This document shows, one piece after another, positions 40,235 through 49,007 of a DNA stretch of 64,000 bases (its first letter is position 1; every line of letters starts with the position of its first letter). Source of the stretch: Chloroflexota bacterium (GTDB lineage: Bacteria; Chloroflexota; Anaerolineae; J102); the NCBI GenBank assembly GCA_029782215.1, contig JAKOVD010000032.1, positions 273,522-337,521 on the forward strand, in the 5' to 3' direction. The notes under the pieces were generated by a model. That model worked only from the letters and a program-made list of their open reading frames with translations. It did not search any database and was not told the DNA's origin. The translations under genes were made by a program, and so were the position numbers.

Positions 40235-41011
40235 GTGTTCCGTTCCCCTCGCGTTGATCCAGCACAACTCAGGCAGGCCGCACGGCTTTTGGAGACGGCA
40301 GAGCGAGTGGTGGCGTTGACAGGCGCCGGGCTCTCGACCCCTTCGGGTATTCCGGACTTCCGCTCTGCCGAGACCGGGTTGTGGAGCCATGTCAATCCCA
40401 TGGAGATCGCGTCGATCTGGGGGTTCAAAGAGAAGCCTGAGCGCTTCTATACCTGGATGGGGCCGCTGGCGCGGTCGATCTTCGAGGCCGAGCCTAACCC
40501 AGCCCATACCGCCTTGTTGCGGCTGGAGCAACTGGGCCGGCTGCGAGCGGTCATCACTCAGAACATCGATGCCTTGCACCATCGGGCGGGGTCGCGCAAC
40601 GTCATCGAATTGCACGGCCACCTCCGCACCCTGACCTGTCTGCAGTGTCGCCGCCAGTACGATGCCCATCCTCACCTGTGGCTTTTCCTCGAGCGCGGCA
40701 TCCTGCCGGCTTGTCCTGAATGCGGTGCCATCATGAAACCCGATGTGGTCTTGTTCGGGGAACCGCTGCCCGAGGTGGAAGTGCTGCGTGCGCAGGAGGA
40801 GGCCCTGCACTGCGATGCCATGCTCGTGGCGGGATCGTCCCTGGAGGTCATGCCCGCGGCCGATCTCCCGGCCCTGGCAGCACGGCGCGGGGCGAAGTTG
40901 ATCATGCTGAATCTGGGCAAGACGCCTTACGATCATCTGGCGCAAGTGGTGCTGCACGGCGACGTTGCCGATGTGCTGCCCACTCTGGTCAGCCTGCTGC
41001 CCCGCCTATAG
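40235..41011 (+). CDS. Sir2-family NAD-dependent protein deacylase
   Basis: 258 residues. NAD-binding TGAGLSTPSGIPDFR, TQNIDALHHRAG, catalytic H127 (ELHGHL), a zinc ribbon with C135, C138, C160, C163, and GSSLEVMPAADLP. It removes acyl groups from lysines, for example on acetyl-CoA synthetase. The start is a GTG at 40235 with GAGG upstream. Monocistronic, ending at a strong hairpin terminator. Confidence 0.95.
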   Translation: MFRSPRVDPAQLRQAARLLETAERVVALTGAGLSTPSGIPDFRSAETGLWSHVNPMEIASIWGFKEKPERFYTWMGPLARSIFEAEPNPAHTALLRLEQLGRLRAVITQNIDALHHRAGSRNVIELHGHLRTLTCLQCRRQYDAHPHLWLFLERGILPACPECGAIMKPDVVLFGEPLPEVEVLRAQEEALHCDAMLVAGSSLEVMPAADLPALAARRGAKLIMLNLGKTPYDHLAQVVLHGDVADVLPTLVSLLPRL

Positions 41012-41041
41012 GCTTTGGGAGCGATCAGGGGCAGAAAAACA

Positions 41042-41068
41042 CAGCGCCCCGCTGTGCACGGGGCGCTG
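41042..41068. terminator. Bidirectional intrinsic terminator
   Basis: Perfect 10-bp stem (41042-41051 with 41059-41068), 7-nt loop. On the minus strand it is followed by TGTTTTTCT, on the plus strand by GTTTGGATT. It ends both the sirtuin and the convergent BACON-repeat gene. Confidence 0.85.
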
Positions 41069-41098
41069 GTTTGGATTGAGGGCTAAAGGGAGCGGCGG

Positions 41099-43432
41099 TT
41101 AGTTGAGGATCATCGGCAGGTAGGCGCCGCCGTTGTTGACCTCGACGAGCAGGTCCACACCCTGGAAGCGGTTGGGGGTGCCAGGCCCGCCGTCGATCAG
41201 GATCGTGACGCGGCTCTCGCCGAGAGGCGCCTGGTCCATGGCCAGGGTGACCTGCAACGTGCTCGGAGTCCAGCCGTTGGGCGGCGTGAGGTTGACCCAC
41301 GGCACCGTATCCAGCGTGGTCTCACCACCACCCGGAAGAGTCGCCACCAGCTTGTCCCCTTGTCGTTCGATCAGGAAATCTCCGGCGGCGGCAGCCTGCT
41401 GCACGCCCCACCAGTCGCCTGACGGTACGGCATAGGCGTACCAATGAATGGCGCCGGACCCCGCCACTGACTGGTCAATCGCCACATCCTTGCGGGGCGA
41501 AGGCGAACCGACGTCAGCGCGCATGAGCATCGAGGTAGGGGCCACCACCATGCCCGTGGCGCTGATGGTCAGCGAAACCGGAACGTCTGCCGGGCTGCCG
41601 GTAATGGAACCGGCAGTGACGCGGATATTGCCCGTATACGTGCCGGGACGCAGACTGGAGGCATCGATCGACACCGACACCGTATCATTCGTGCTGCCGC
41701 TGGTCTTGCTTGTACGCAGCCAGTTGGCGCCGTCCGTGGTCGTCACGGTCAACTGGTAGTGCTGAGCGCCGCCATCGCCGATGTTGCTGAGGGTCAGCGT
41801 CTGCGGTGTCGGGGAGAGCCCACCGAAGTTCTGGCTGAAAGTCATGCTGGTCGGCTCGACCTTGAGCTGAGGTCCGGTGGCAATCACCCTGAGACGGACC
41901 GTGACTTTCTGGGGGCTGCCGCTGATGCCCGAAGCGCGCGCCGTGACGTTGATGGTCTCTTCATACGTACCGGGCGCCAGGCCGGAGCCATTGATGCTGA
42001 CGGTTTGCGTACCAGGCGTCACGCCCTCGAAGGGGGTTACGTTGACCCAGGCCTGGCCGCTTTGCTTGCTGATGTCATAGGTGATGCCACCCCCGCCGCC
42101 CGTGTTGTTCACGGCAAAGGTCTTGCTGGGGGGATTGGCGCCGCCGCGCAGCATCTCGAACGAGAGCAAGGTCTGGTCGACGCTTAGTTGCGCCGGCTGC
42201 AGACCGCTGCCATCGTAGTTCCCGGGGCGCAGGATCACCGGATCGCGAAACGACATGTAGAAGGGACCAGTGGTCGCGGTCATGCTGACGTCAGGATCGG
42301 TCCAGATGCGGTAGCTGTTCGCTTCGGCGACGATGATCTCGTCTTTGCCATCGCCGTCTGTATCACCGGCGGCTACGGCTTTGACAGAGCGACCCAACTG
42401 CAGTCCGCTCGACCAGCCGCTGACCCAGGGCGTATCACCACTGTAGTTCAAGCCGATCATGCTAACGCCGCTATCGGTCTGCGGGTCGCGGGTCATGAAG
42501 ACTTCTTTATCGTCGGCGGCTCCATTGACGTTGCCCAGGGCGATGCCGGTGAAATAGGGGAAATACTTGCCCTGTCCACCGGGCGCATCGGCAATGGGAT
42601 CGGACCCTGTGTACTGGAAAACCAGGTACGAATTGAGCGTCGAACCCACCTGCGACCGCGTCATCACCAACTCGGCGAGGGTGCCGTTGTTGTTGTTGAC
42701 GTTGCCCACCGCCATGTCCAGCCAATCGTACCCATACGTTCGCTCGGCCAGGACCTGGAACATGCCGAAATCATGGGTCAGGATGCGAATACGGCGGTCG
42801 TTGTTCTCGGCCGTCCCATTGCGCACCATGATGACTTCCTCGGCGCCCAGACCGTTGTACTGGCCGGTGCCGATACGAATCCAGGGAGCGCCGAACGGCT
42901 CGTCGTAAATGCGGTTCCAGAGGGTGCCGGCGTTGTTGGCAGTCTGCCAGATCTCGATGGCGTAGCCGCTGCGGGGATCGGTCTTCTGCAGGATCAGCTC
43001 GCTGCGGCCGCCATCCCCGGCCACGATATCGCCGGAGCCGGCCGAGATGTAGGTGTAGCCTGAGGGGAGCTGGCTCAGAAAGACCGGGGCCGTACCCGAA
43101 GGCGGATAGGGCACCAACAAGCGCGCCGTATTGCCGCCAATGGCGATGAGCTCCTTGATGCCATCGGCGTTGACGTCCGTGGCAGCGATGTCAGACCAGC
43201 CGCAGGTGGGCGAGGTCCAGGAGAAAGGCGCCTGCCCAGACTGTGGGGTGGGATCGGTAATTTGGACGCAGGTATTGAAATTGATGAAGGCAATTTCATC
43301 ATCGGGAAAAACCTGCGGAGCCGACGCAGCAGCCAACGGCGCCGCAGACACCGTTGCGGCGCCACCACCCAAGGCAGCAAGCACAAATGCCGCCAGAAAG
43401 ACAAACAAGAGGGTTCTGAACAGAAGTTGCAT
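41099..43432 (-). CDS. Secreted BACON-repeat protein with FG-GAP-like propeller
   Basis: 777 residues. Signal peptide (LLFRTLLFVFLAAFVLAALGGG...SAAP), then an FG-GAP/VCBS-like region with repeated calcium-type loops (ATDVNADGIKELI, VAAGDTDGDGKDEII, GNVNNNNGTLAELV). Two BACON/Ig-like repeats follow (FAVNNTGGGG...WVNVTPFEGVTPG and LTLSNIGDGG...WLRTSKTSGSTND), then a C-terminal beta region ending in GGAYLPMILN. Likely a surface binding protein; no enzymatic residues recognised. ATG 43432 has AAGGAT upstream. The short PxxLPMIL ending resembles PLILRPG in the secreted protein at 17314-18930. Confidence 0.8.
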   Translation of the reverse strand: MQLLFRTLLFVFLAAFVLAALGGGAATVSAAPLAAASAPQVFPDDEIAFINFNTCVQITDPTPQSGQAPFSWTSPTCGWSDIAATDVNADGIKELIAIGGNTARLLVPYPPSGTAPVFLSQLPSGYTYISAGSGDIVAGDGGRSELILQKTDPRSGYAIEIWQTANNAGTLWNRIYDEPFGAPWIRIGTGQYNGLGAEEVIMVRNGTAENNDRRIRILTHDFGMFQVLAERTYGYDWLDMAVGNVNNNNGTLAELVMTRSQVGSTLNSYLVFQYTGSDPIADAPGGQGKYFPYFTGIALGNVNGAADDKEVFMTRDPQTDSGVSMIGLNYSGDTPWVSGWSSGLQLGRSVKAVAAGDTDGDGKDEIIVAEANSYRIWTDPDVSMTATTGPFYMSFRDPVILRPGNYDGSGLQPAQLSVDQTLLSFEMLRGGANPPSKTFAVNNTGGGGGITYDISKQSGQAWVNVTPFEGVTPGTQTVSINGSGLAPGTYEETINVTARASGISGSPQKVTVRLRVIATGPQLKVEPTSMTFSQNFGGLSPTPQTLTLSNIGDGGAQHYQLTVTTTDGANWLRTSKTSGSTNDTVSVSIDASSLRPGTYTGNIRVTAGSITGSPADVPVSLTISATGMVVAPTSMLMRADVGSPSPRKDVAIDQSVAGSGAIHWYAYAVPSGDWWGVQQAAAAGDFLIERQGDKLVATLPGGGETTLDTVPWVNLTPPNGWTPSTLQVTLAMDQAPLGESRVTILIDGGPGTPNRFQGVDLLVEVNNGGAYLPMILN

Positions 43433-43571
43433 GGTGGGTATCCTTCTCAAGTGAGTGACCTTCGCCAACGATTGGGAGCAAACCGTGCTGGAGGGCGACC
43501 GGCAGAAGCCCAAATGGTGCTGCATAGACGCACAGGAACTTGTCGGAGTTCCACGCGTGCGACGATGGTGG

Positions 43572-43580
43572 ATTATAACA
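43572..43580 (-). promoter_or_regulatory. Extended -10 promoter of the BACON-repeat gene
   Basis: TGT-TATAAT on the minus strand; transcript starts near 43565 with a leader of about 130 nt. Confidence 0.5.
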
Positions 43581-43606
43581 TGATGGCGATCCAGCACACA
43601 GACGCG

Positions 43607-43634
43607 CAGGACCGGGCTCTTTCGCCCGGTCCTG
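43607..43634 (-). terminator. Hairpin after secF
   Basis: Perfect 11-bp stem (43607-43617 with 43624-43634), 6-nt loop, 29 bp after the secF stop. No T tract follows on the minus strand. Confidence 0.5.
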
Positions 43635-43662
43635 GTTGCTCACGGTGATATGACGGCGCCGA

Positions 43663-44607
43663 TCAGGTCGTCGCCACGCTTCGCTTTCCACCGCCAAAGT
43701 AACGGCGGAGGTTGAAGGCGCCCTTGTCCCAAGAGACCACCAGGGGCGTCGCATTGAAGAGCGAGGAGTAGGTCCCGCTCAGAAGGCCCACCAGCAGCGT
43801 CATGGCGAACTGCCGGATGGTCACGCCGCCGAAGAGCACCAGCGCCAGCAGCACGAAAAAGGCGCTGAGCTGGGTGGCCAGCGAGCGATGGATGGTTTCC
43901 AGGAGCGAACGGTTCACGATTGTCTCGTAATCCTCGCCCCGGCGACGGCGCGAGTTCTCGCGGATGCGGTCGAATACCACGATGGTGTCCTGAACCGAAA
44001 AGGCGATGACCGTGAGCAGAGCCGTCAAAGTCAGGGAATCGGCCTTCCAGCCGGCCACCCAACCCATGATCGACACGAACCCAAGCGTCACCAGGATGTC
44101 GTGGATCATGGCAACCACGGCGCTGGAGCCGTAGCGCAAGGGATGCGGGATGTTGCGAAAGGCGAAGACGATGAACAGGAGGATCGCCAGCGAGGCCACA
44201 ATGACGGCGATGAATGCCGTACTGGTCACTTGCGAGCTGATGGCCGGCCCGATGGTGCGGTAGGCGAGCTCCTGTGGCGTCTCGCCAAAGGCCGTGGTCA
44301 TGGCATCGTTAAGCTTCTGCTTGTCGGCAGGCGTCAGGGAATCCGTCTGGATCTCGTAGGTCTGGTCGTTCTCGACCGTGCGAACGCTGGCGCTGAAGCC
44401 GTTCTCCTCGAAAATGCGGACCACCTCGCCCGGCGGCACCGATTTGGTGAGGGACATCGTCCACAGGGTGCCGCCGGTGAAGTCAATCGAGGTGCGCACC
44501 AGCGAGCCATAACGGGCGTAGGTAAGGCCCATTGAGAGGAGTCCCGGCACGATGACGATCGCCGAGAAGATGTAGAACCATCGCCGTAATTTGATAATGT
44601 CGTACAT
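43663..44607 (-). CDS. secF: Protein translocase subunit SecF
   Basis: 314 residues, six transmembrane helices with the SecF signatures IDFTGGTLW, SVQDTIVVFDRIREN and a large first external loop. With SecD it uses the proton gradient to help pull proteins out of the Sec channel. 46 bp after secD; same operon. Confidence 0.96.
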   Translation of the reverse strand: MYDIIKLRRWFYIFSAIVIVPGLLSMGLTYARYGSLVRTSIDFTGGTLWTMSLTKSVPPGEVVRIFEENGFSASVRTVENDQTYEIQTDSLTPADKQKLNDAMTTAFGETPQELAYRTIGPAISSQVTSTAFIAVIVASLAILLFIVFAFRNIPHPLRYGSSAVVAMIHDILVTLGFVSIMGWVAGWKADSLTLTALLTVIAFSVQDTIVVFDRIRENSRRRRGEDYETIVNRSLLETIHRSLATQLSAFFVLLALVLFGGVTIRQFAMTLLVGLLSGTYSSLFNATPLVVSWDKGAFNLRRYFGGGKRSVATT

Positions 44608-44653
44608 ACGAGTTTCCGAGCTTCGCGAGAATCAGAATGGCAGGCGCAGCCGA

Positions 44654-46003
44654 TCAGGCCCCAAACAGGCCGAGGCGGTGCTGGACGCGGTCGCCCACCA
44701 GGTCGATGAGCGAGCGCATGAAGGTACGGGTCACAACCACCGCCGTGAACATCGAGATCAGAATACCGATGCCCAGGGTGACGGCGAACCCCTGCACGAT
44801 GGAAGCGCCGAAATTCGACCCGAAGTAATAGAGAATGGCGCACGTAATCAGCGTCGACAGATTCGAATCCAGGATCGAAGTCCAGGCTCGCGAGAAGCCG
44901 GCCTCGATGGCATTGTGCAGAGTGCGGCCGCCGCGCAGCTCTTCCTTCATGCGCTCGAAGATCAGAACGTTGGCGTCAACGGCCATCCCCGTCGAGAGCA
45001 AGAAGCCGGTGATGCCGGGCAAGGTCAGCACAACTGGCACGATTTTGTAGAGGGCCAGGTTCAGGGTGGCGTACATCAACAAGGCCGTCGCCGCCAGAAT
45101 ACCAGGCAGACGATAGTAGACGATCATGAACAACAGGACGATAGCCAGACCGATGATGCCGGCCGTAATGCTGGTGCGCACGGAATCCTGTCCCAACGAA
45201 GGTCCCACCGTGCTGACAGCCGCAACCTCCAACGGGACGGGCAGCGCGCCGTAACGCATCTGGATGGCCAGGTTCTGCGCCTCGTCCAGCGTGAACTTGC
45301 CCTCGATGACACCGCGATCGCTGATCGCAGCGCGGATGACCGGCGCCGAAAGCACGGTCTTGTCAAGGACAATACCCAGATACGTGCCGATGTTGTTGGT
45401 AGTGAAATCGCCAAAGACCTTGGCCCCATCCGGCTTGAACTCAAAGGCAATGTTGATGGCCTGGGTGGTAGGGTCGCGCACGACGTCGACGTTCTTGAGC
45501 TGATCGCCCTTCAACACCGTCTTGTAGACCGTGGTGGCGGTTGTGACGCCCGTCGTATCAAGCGAGGTCACCACCTTGGCGCCTGCAGGCACAGGATTCT
45601 GCCCCATATCCACGAACTCCAACTGTCCGGTGCCGGCCAGGGTCTTGACAGCCTCATCGGGGTTGGAGATGCCGGGCAAGGAGACGATGATGAGGTCGCC
45701 GCTGACCTGGACGATGGGCTCCGCCACGCCCAAGCCATTGACACGACGCTCCAGAATGGTCTTGGCCGTCTGGATGTCCTCAGCCTTGGGCGCCTGCCCT
45801 TCCTGCGGCTTGGCCTGCAGGACCACGCGGGTGCCGCCCTTCAGATCCAGCCCCAGGCGGGAGGTCATGGCGCTTGCCCCCGTCTGGTGGGGCGCCAAGA
45901 CCCGTTTGACCAGGTCGGGATGCTCGATGGGCAGGGCGATGTACAGCGCAACGGCCCAGAGCACGAAAACGAGAATGAGAGCGATAAGATTACGTCGTTG
46001 CAT
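44654..46003 (-). CDS. secD: Protein translocase subunit SecD
   Basis: 449 residues. First helix (LIALILVFVLWAVALYIAL), LGLDLKGGTRVVLQ, a large extracytoplasmic region, and the SecD C-terminal helices with GMAVDANVLIFERMKEELR. ATG 46003 matches the usual N-terminus (QRRNLIALIL); an alternative in-frame ATG at 46030 would place the start directly behind a leader hairpin. Transcribed from a consensus-quality promoter. Confidence 0.96.
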   Translation of the reverse strand: MQRRNLIALILVFVLWAVALYIALPIEHPDLVKRVLAPHQTGASAMTSRLGLDLKGGTRVVLQAKPQEGQAPKAEDIQTAKTILERRVNGLGVAEPIVQVSGDLIIVSLPGISNPDEAVKTLAGTGQLEFVDMGQNPVPAGAKVVTSLDTTGVTTATTVYKTVLKGDQLKNVDVVRDPTTQAINIAFEFKPDGAKVFGDFTTNNIGTYLGIVLDKTVLSAPVIRAAISDRGVIEGKFTLDEAQNLAIQMRYGALPVPLEVAAVSTVGPSLGQDSVRTSITAGIIGLAIVLLFMIVYYRLPGILAATALLMYATLNLALYKIVPVVLTLPGITGFLLSTGMAVDANVLIFERMKEELRGGRTLHNAIEAGFSRAWTSILDSNLSTLITCAILYYFGSNFGASIVQGFAVTLGIGILISMFTAVVVTRTFMRSLIDLVGDRVQHRLGLFGA

Positions 46004-46033
46004 TGACAGACTCAGTGAGGGTCTAAACATGAA

Positions 46034-46069
46034 CGAAACGAAGCTCCGCTGACGCAGTGCTTCGTTTCG
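46034..46069 (-). promoter_or_regulatory. Hairpin in the secD leader
   Basis: Perfect 11-bp stem (46034-46044 with 46059-46069) with a 14-nt loop containing GGAG, between the promoter and the start codons of secD. It could gate translation from ATG 46030 or protect the 5' end. Confidence 0.5.
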
Positions 46070-46118
46070 ACGACAAGGATAGCCGTTTTTCGAGGCTTGG
46101 GTACGCGCAAACCAAAGG

Positions 46119-46148
46119 ATTATAGGAGTCGGACAAAAGGCATGTCAA
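46119..46148 (-). promoter_or_regulatory. Consensus promoter of secDF
   Basis: TTGACA (46148-46143), 18-nt spacer, TATAAT (46124-46119): perfect hexamers. The -35 overlaps the stop codon of the preceding P-loop gene. Confidence 0.8.
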
Positions 46149-46519
46149 ATCGGCGGACGCTTCGGCGGCGGCAGGCCCATCCCGGAAAGGCGCGCGCAAA
46201 CCCGCTCCAGGACCTGCTCCGGGGAGAGACCGTCGGTCATGACGTAGCAGTCGGCGTGTTGGCGAGCGTGCGCCAGGCGGCGGCGCTCGATTTCCAGATA
46301 GCCGTCATCAAGGTTCAGAAGAGGGTACCGCTGCCGCAGCACGGGACCGCTGGCATCCAGGTAGACCAACGCCTCCGCAGGATGGCGCCGGCGCCAGAGG
46401 TCAGGCACACCGGAATGTTCCTGTGAAACCTGCTGCGCGTCATAACCCAACGTCTGCAGCCCCCTGGCCAATGTTGTCTTGCCGCTGCCACACACACCCA
46501 CGATCTTGATCTGGGGCAT
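46145..46519 (-). CDS. Small P-loop kinase-like protein
   Basis: 124 residues. The N-terminus IKIVGVCGSGKTTLARGL is a Walker A of the adenylate-kinase/AAA type. An acidic strand (ALVYLDAS) and basic-rich helix (YLEIERRRLAHARQHAD) follow, but no LID domain is present. Family proteins phosphorylate small molecules or act as nucleotide switches; the substrate is unknown. GAGGT precedes the ATG. It follows the phosphatase-like gene by 73 bp and may share its transcript. Confidence 0.75.
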   Translation of the reverse strand: MPQIKIVGVCGSGKTTLARGLQTLGYDAQQVSQEHSGVPDLWRRRHPAEALVYLDASGPVLRQRYPLLNLDDGYLEIERRRLAHARQHADCYVMTDGLSPEQVLERVCARLSGMGLPPPKRPPI

Positions 46520-46592
46520 CAGGTTACCTCAGGTGCAAGGCCCTCCCTCCCGGATCGCAGGCGCTTTGGCGGCTGGGCCCAGTCCGGCTAGC

Positions 46593-47315
46593 TCAATCCC
46601 AAGTGCCGTAGATGCGTGAGGGAATGGGAAAGGTCAGGTTCAGGCGGCGAACGTTGTCCACATCGAGTCCACCCACGCGCAACGCCACGACGCTGAGGTC
46701 ATCCCCGGGCCTGCCCTGCTCGCCAAGCAGAGCCTGGGCCAGGAGGTCGTCGGCATAAGCCTTGGCGCTGAGCGTCAGCGGAAAGCTCGTTACCAGGGAC
46801 AACAAATCGAGCTTGGCGCCGCGACGCTCCCCTGCTGTCCAGACACCGTCACTCATGGCAATGACGACGATGCCCGGCCGCAGGGGCACTTCTTCGATGC
46901 GCGGCCGCGTGCGCGCATGAACGCCCACAGCTTCCGCCTCGGCATCCAGGAGCCGCCACTCACCCCCGGCCAGCAGCAGGATCGGGGCGCGGCTGTTGCG
47001 CGAGATCACGATCGATCCCGTCTCGAAATCCGCCGAAACGATGATCAGCTCGGCGCTGACCTTGCCGCCGCGCTGCGTGCGCAGGTAGTCGTGAGCGGCG
47101 CGTGCGGCGGCGCCATCGCGCACGCCCTCGGCCAGAAGGGAAATAGCCTTGCGCGCCACCAGGTTGCTGATCGTCTTGGCCGACTGGCCGCTGCGCTGTC
47201 CATCGACCAGCACGATGGAGACACCGCCGTGCGGGCGCTCAACCACTTCCACCGTGTCACCGGATTCACCGACGGCGTACTTTTCGATTTTGGCGACGGC
47301 CACCTGCAGCTCCAT
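46593..47315 (-). CDS. PP2C/SpoIIE-like phosphatase domain protein
   Basis: 240 residues. The pattern VSIVLVDGQRSGQSAKTISN resembles the metal-binding VxxGDGxGxG start of SpoIIE-type phosphatases, followed by ELIIVSADFETGSIVISRN, VIAMSDGVW and GRPGDDLSVVALRV (the conserved DG and DD motifs). The first Asp motif is altered, so activity is not certain. ATG 47315 starts one base after the stop of the Cys-module gene (TGAGATG), implying coupled translation; the TTG at 47327 is less likely. Confidence 0.75.
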   Translation of the reverse strand: MELQVAVAKIEKYAVGESGDTVEVVERPHGGVSIVLVDGQRSGQSAKTISNLVARKAISLLAEGVRDGAAARAAHDYLRTQRGGKVSAELIIVSADFETGSIVISRNSRAPILLLAGGEWRLLDAEAEAVGVHARTRPRIEEVPLRPGIVVIAMSDGVWTAGERRGAKLDLLSLVTSFPLTLSAKAYADDLLAQALLGEQGRPGDDLSVVALRVGGLDVDNVRRLNLTFPIPSRIYGTWD

Positions 47316-47316
47316 C

Positions 47317-48816
47317 TCAGGGCGCAAGCGTGATCGGGATGCGCATACTCAGGGTGGCGTCCGAGGTGGAACGGGCAAGCAAGGTCACCGAGGCCTGCTG
47401 TCCAGCCGTATCCGCGGGCAGGGTGAACTTGACGGAGATCGTGGTGCTGCTTCCGGGCGCCACCAATGGCGTCTGGCCGCTGTCGCCGCAACCGTCTGCA
47501 GTGCAGGCCTGCACCTGCCAGCCTTCAGGCAGAGACAGAACCGCCAGGCCGTAAGAAAGACTGTCGGCCGTGCTGCTCTTGTTGGTAAACGAAATGGTGA
47601 CGTCAGGTCCAGGCCCGGAATACTGGTCAGGGAGATAGGACCAGTCGATGAAGTAGGGGGTCGCCGTCGCCGTGGGAACCGGCGTTGCCGTCGGTGTGTC
47701 CGTCGGCGTGAGCGTGGGGGTGGGGGTGGGCGTCTTGGTCGGCGTCTCCGTGGGTGTCGCCGTCGGCGTTGCCGTCGGCCACGGCGTCAGCGTCACCGTG
47801 CGAGTGGCAGTCGGCGAAGGCGTTCCCGGCAGCACCGTGATGGTCAGCGTCCGCTTGGTCACAGCATTGTTGTTATCCGTGACCGTCAGCTCATAGGTCG
47901 TAGATTTTGTGGGACACTCCTGCCGGCTTCCCGCCGCCGCAACGACGACGGCCTGGTACCGCACTTCCTTGGCATTGCGAACGTCCCAGAAGTTCGTGGC
48001 GCATTGGCCCGGCAGGACGCTCGCCTTCGAGGTCGTGAAGGTAATCAGGAGCGCCGTCGACGGCGTGAAGGTGGGCGATGGGACCAGCGTCGGCGTGAAC
48101 AGCGGCGTCAGCGTCGGCGAGGGCCGGCGCGTCGGGACCTCCACCGGGGTGACAGGGATCGGCGTGGTTTGCTGGATGATCGAGGGCGTGGGCGTTTCGA
48201 CCACCACCGGCGGTTCGGTCGGAAAGACCGCCATCGTGGGCGTTCCGATCACCGGCGGCGGGATTGTCTCGACGATTGCCGGCGTGGGCGTAACCTGTCC
48301 GGGAACAAGCGGCGTGGGCGGCGTGGGGGTCACCGAGACCAGGACAACGACGACAGGGGTTGACGGCGTCGCGGTCGTTCGCAGCGCCGTCGTGACCAGG
48401 GCGCGCAAGCTGAAATAGCCCGCTGTCGCCCCTGTGCACAGAAAGATGCCCAACAGGATGCCACCCAGGATGATCGCCAGCGAGTAGTCACGGCCCCGCC
48501 CATTAGGAGGCTGCCCGGCAACGGGCGCCAGCGGCATAGTGGCAGGCTCGCCCCATAGTGCGGCAGCCGCAACAGGGGCCGCCACGGCAGCCGGCGGCGG
48601 CAGCACAGCGCCCTGGTCAGAGCCGGGAGGGCCGTGCAGCGCCATGAACCGGGGACAACTCTGGCACTGCCCGCCCAGACAGAACACCGCCTGTTCCGAA
48701 AGAGGAATCGCCTCGCGTGCCACCGTGCTGAAGCAGCGATTCTCAAAGCTAGGATAGTTGAGATGCGCTTCCGGGTCTTCGAGCAGGCCAAGATAGGGGC
48801 AGGCGCTCGCGCTCAT
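47317..48816 (-). CDS. Membrane protein with Cys-rich N-module and TPTPT linkers
   Basis: 499 residues. Residues 1-57 form a Cys module (C6, C28, C46, C51, C54; CPYLGLLED...NRCFS...CLGGQCQSCPRF), probably metal binding and cytoplasmic. One transmembrane helix follows (AIILGGILLGIFLCTGATAGYF). Outside there are Thr/Pro linkers and two beta domains (LLITFTTSKASVLPGQCATNFWDV...; DVTISFTNKSSTADSLSYGLAV...), the second ending in ARSTSDATLSMRIPITLAP. The N-module occurs, from memory, in many Chloroflexota surface proteins. Start ATG 48816 is set by a -10 six nt upstream (leaderless). It is co-transcribed with the phosphatase. Confidence 0.78.
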   Translation of the reverse strand: MSASACPYLGLLEDPEAHLNYPSFENRCFSTVAREAIPLSEQAVFCLGGQCQSCPRFMALHGPPGSDQGAVLPPPAAVAAPVAAAALWGEPATMPLAPVAGQPPNGRGRDYSLAIILGGILLGIFLCTGATAGYFSLRALVTTALRTTATPSTPVVVVLVSVTPTPPTPLVPGQVTPTPAIVETIPPPVIGTPTMAVFPTEPPVVVETPTPSIIQQTTPIPVTPVEVPTRRPSPTLTPLFTPTLVPSPTFTPSTALLITFTTSKASVLPGQCATNFWDVRNAKEVRYQAVVVAAAGSRQECPTKSTTYELTVTDNNNAVTKRTLTITVLPGTPSPTATRTVTLTPWPTATPTATPTETPTKTPTPTPTLTPTDTPTATPVPTATATPYFIDWSYLPDQYSGPGPDVTISFTNKSSTADSLSYGLAVLSLPEGWQVQACTADGCGDSGQTPLVAPGSSTTISVKFTLPADTAGQQASVTLLARSTSDATLSMRIPITLAP

Positions 48817-48822
48817 GACTGG

Positions 48823-48851
48823 ATTATAGGGGAGAGGAACATGGTTTCCAA
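48823..48851 (-). promoter_or_regulatory. Promoter predicting a leaderless mRNA for the Cys-module gene
   Basis: TTGGAA (48851-48846), 17-nt spacer, TATAAT (48828-48823), six nt, ATG at 48816. Confidence 0.7.
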
Positions 48852-48964
48852 ACAAACACCAACTGCCAGGCTATCGTCCAGGAACGGGGAAGACACATGC
48901 TTTGGCTGCTATGGATGGTTTCGCCGAATGAGACGTCGCCAGGGACGCAAAGCGTACGCAGTCC

Positions 48965-48993
48965 CGGACGCATCCCCCACAGGTGGGCGTCCG
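48965..48993 (-). terminator. Imperfect hairpin after the nucleotidyltransferase gene
   Basis: CGGACG/CGTCCG outer stem, a one-sided bulge, and a CCCAC/GTGGG inner stem just past the stop at 49008; no T run. Confidence 0.35.
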
Positions 48994-49007
48994 CACCTCG
49001 GCCGGGT

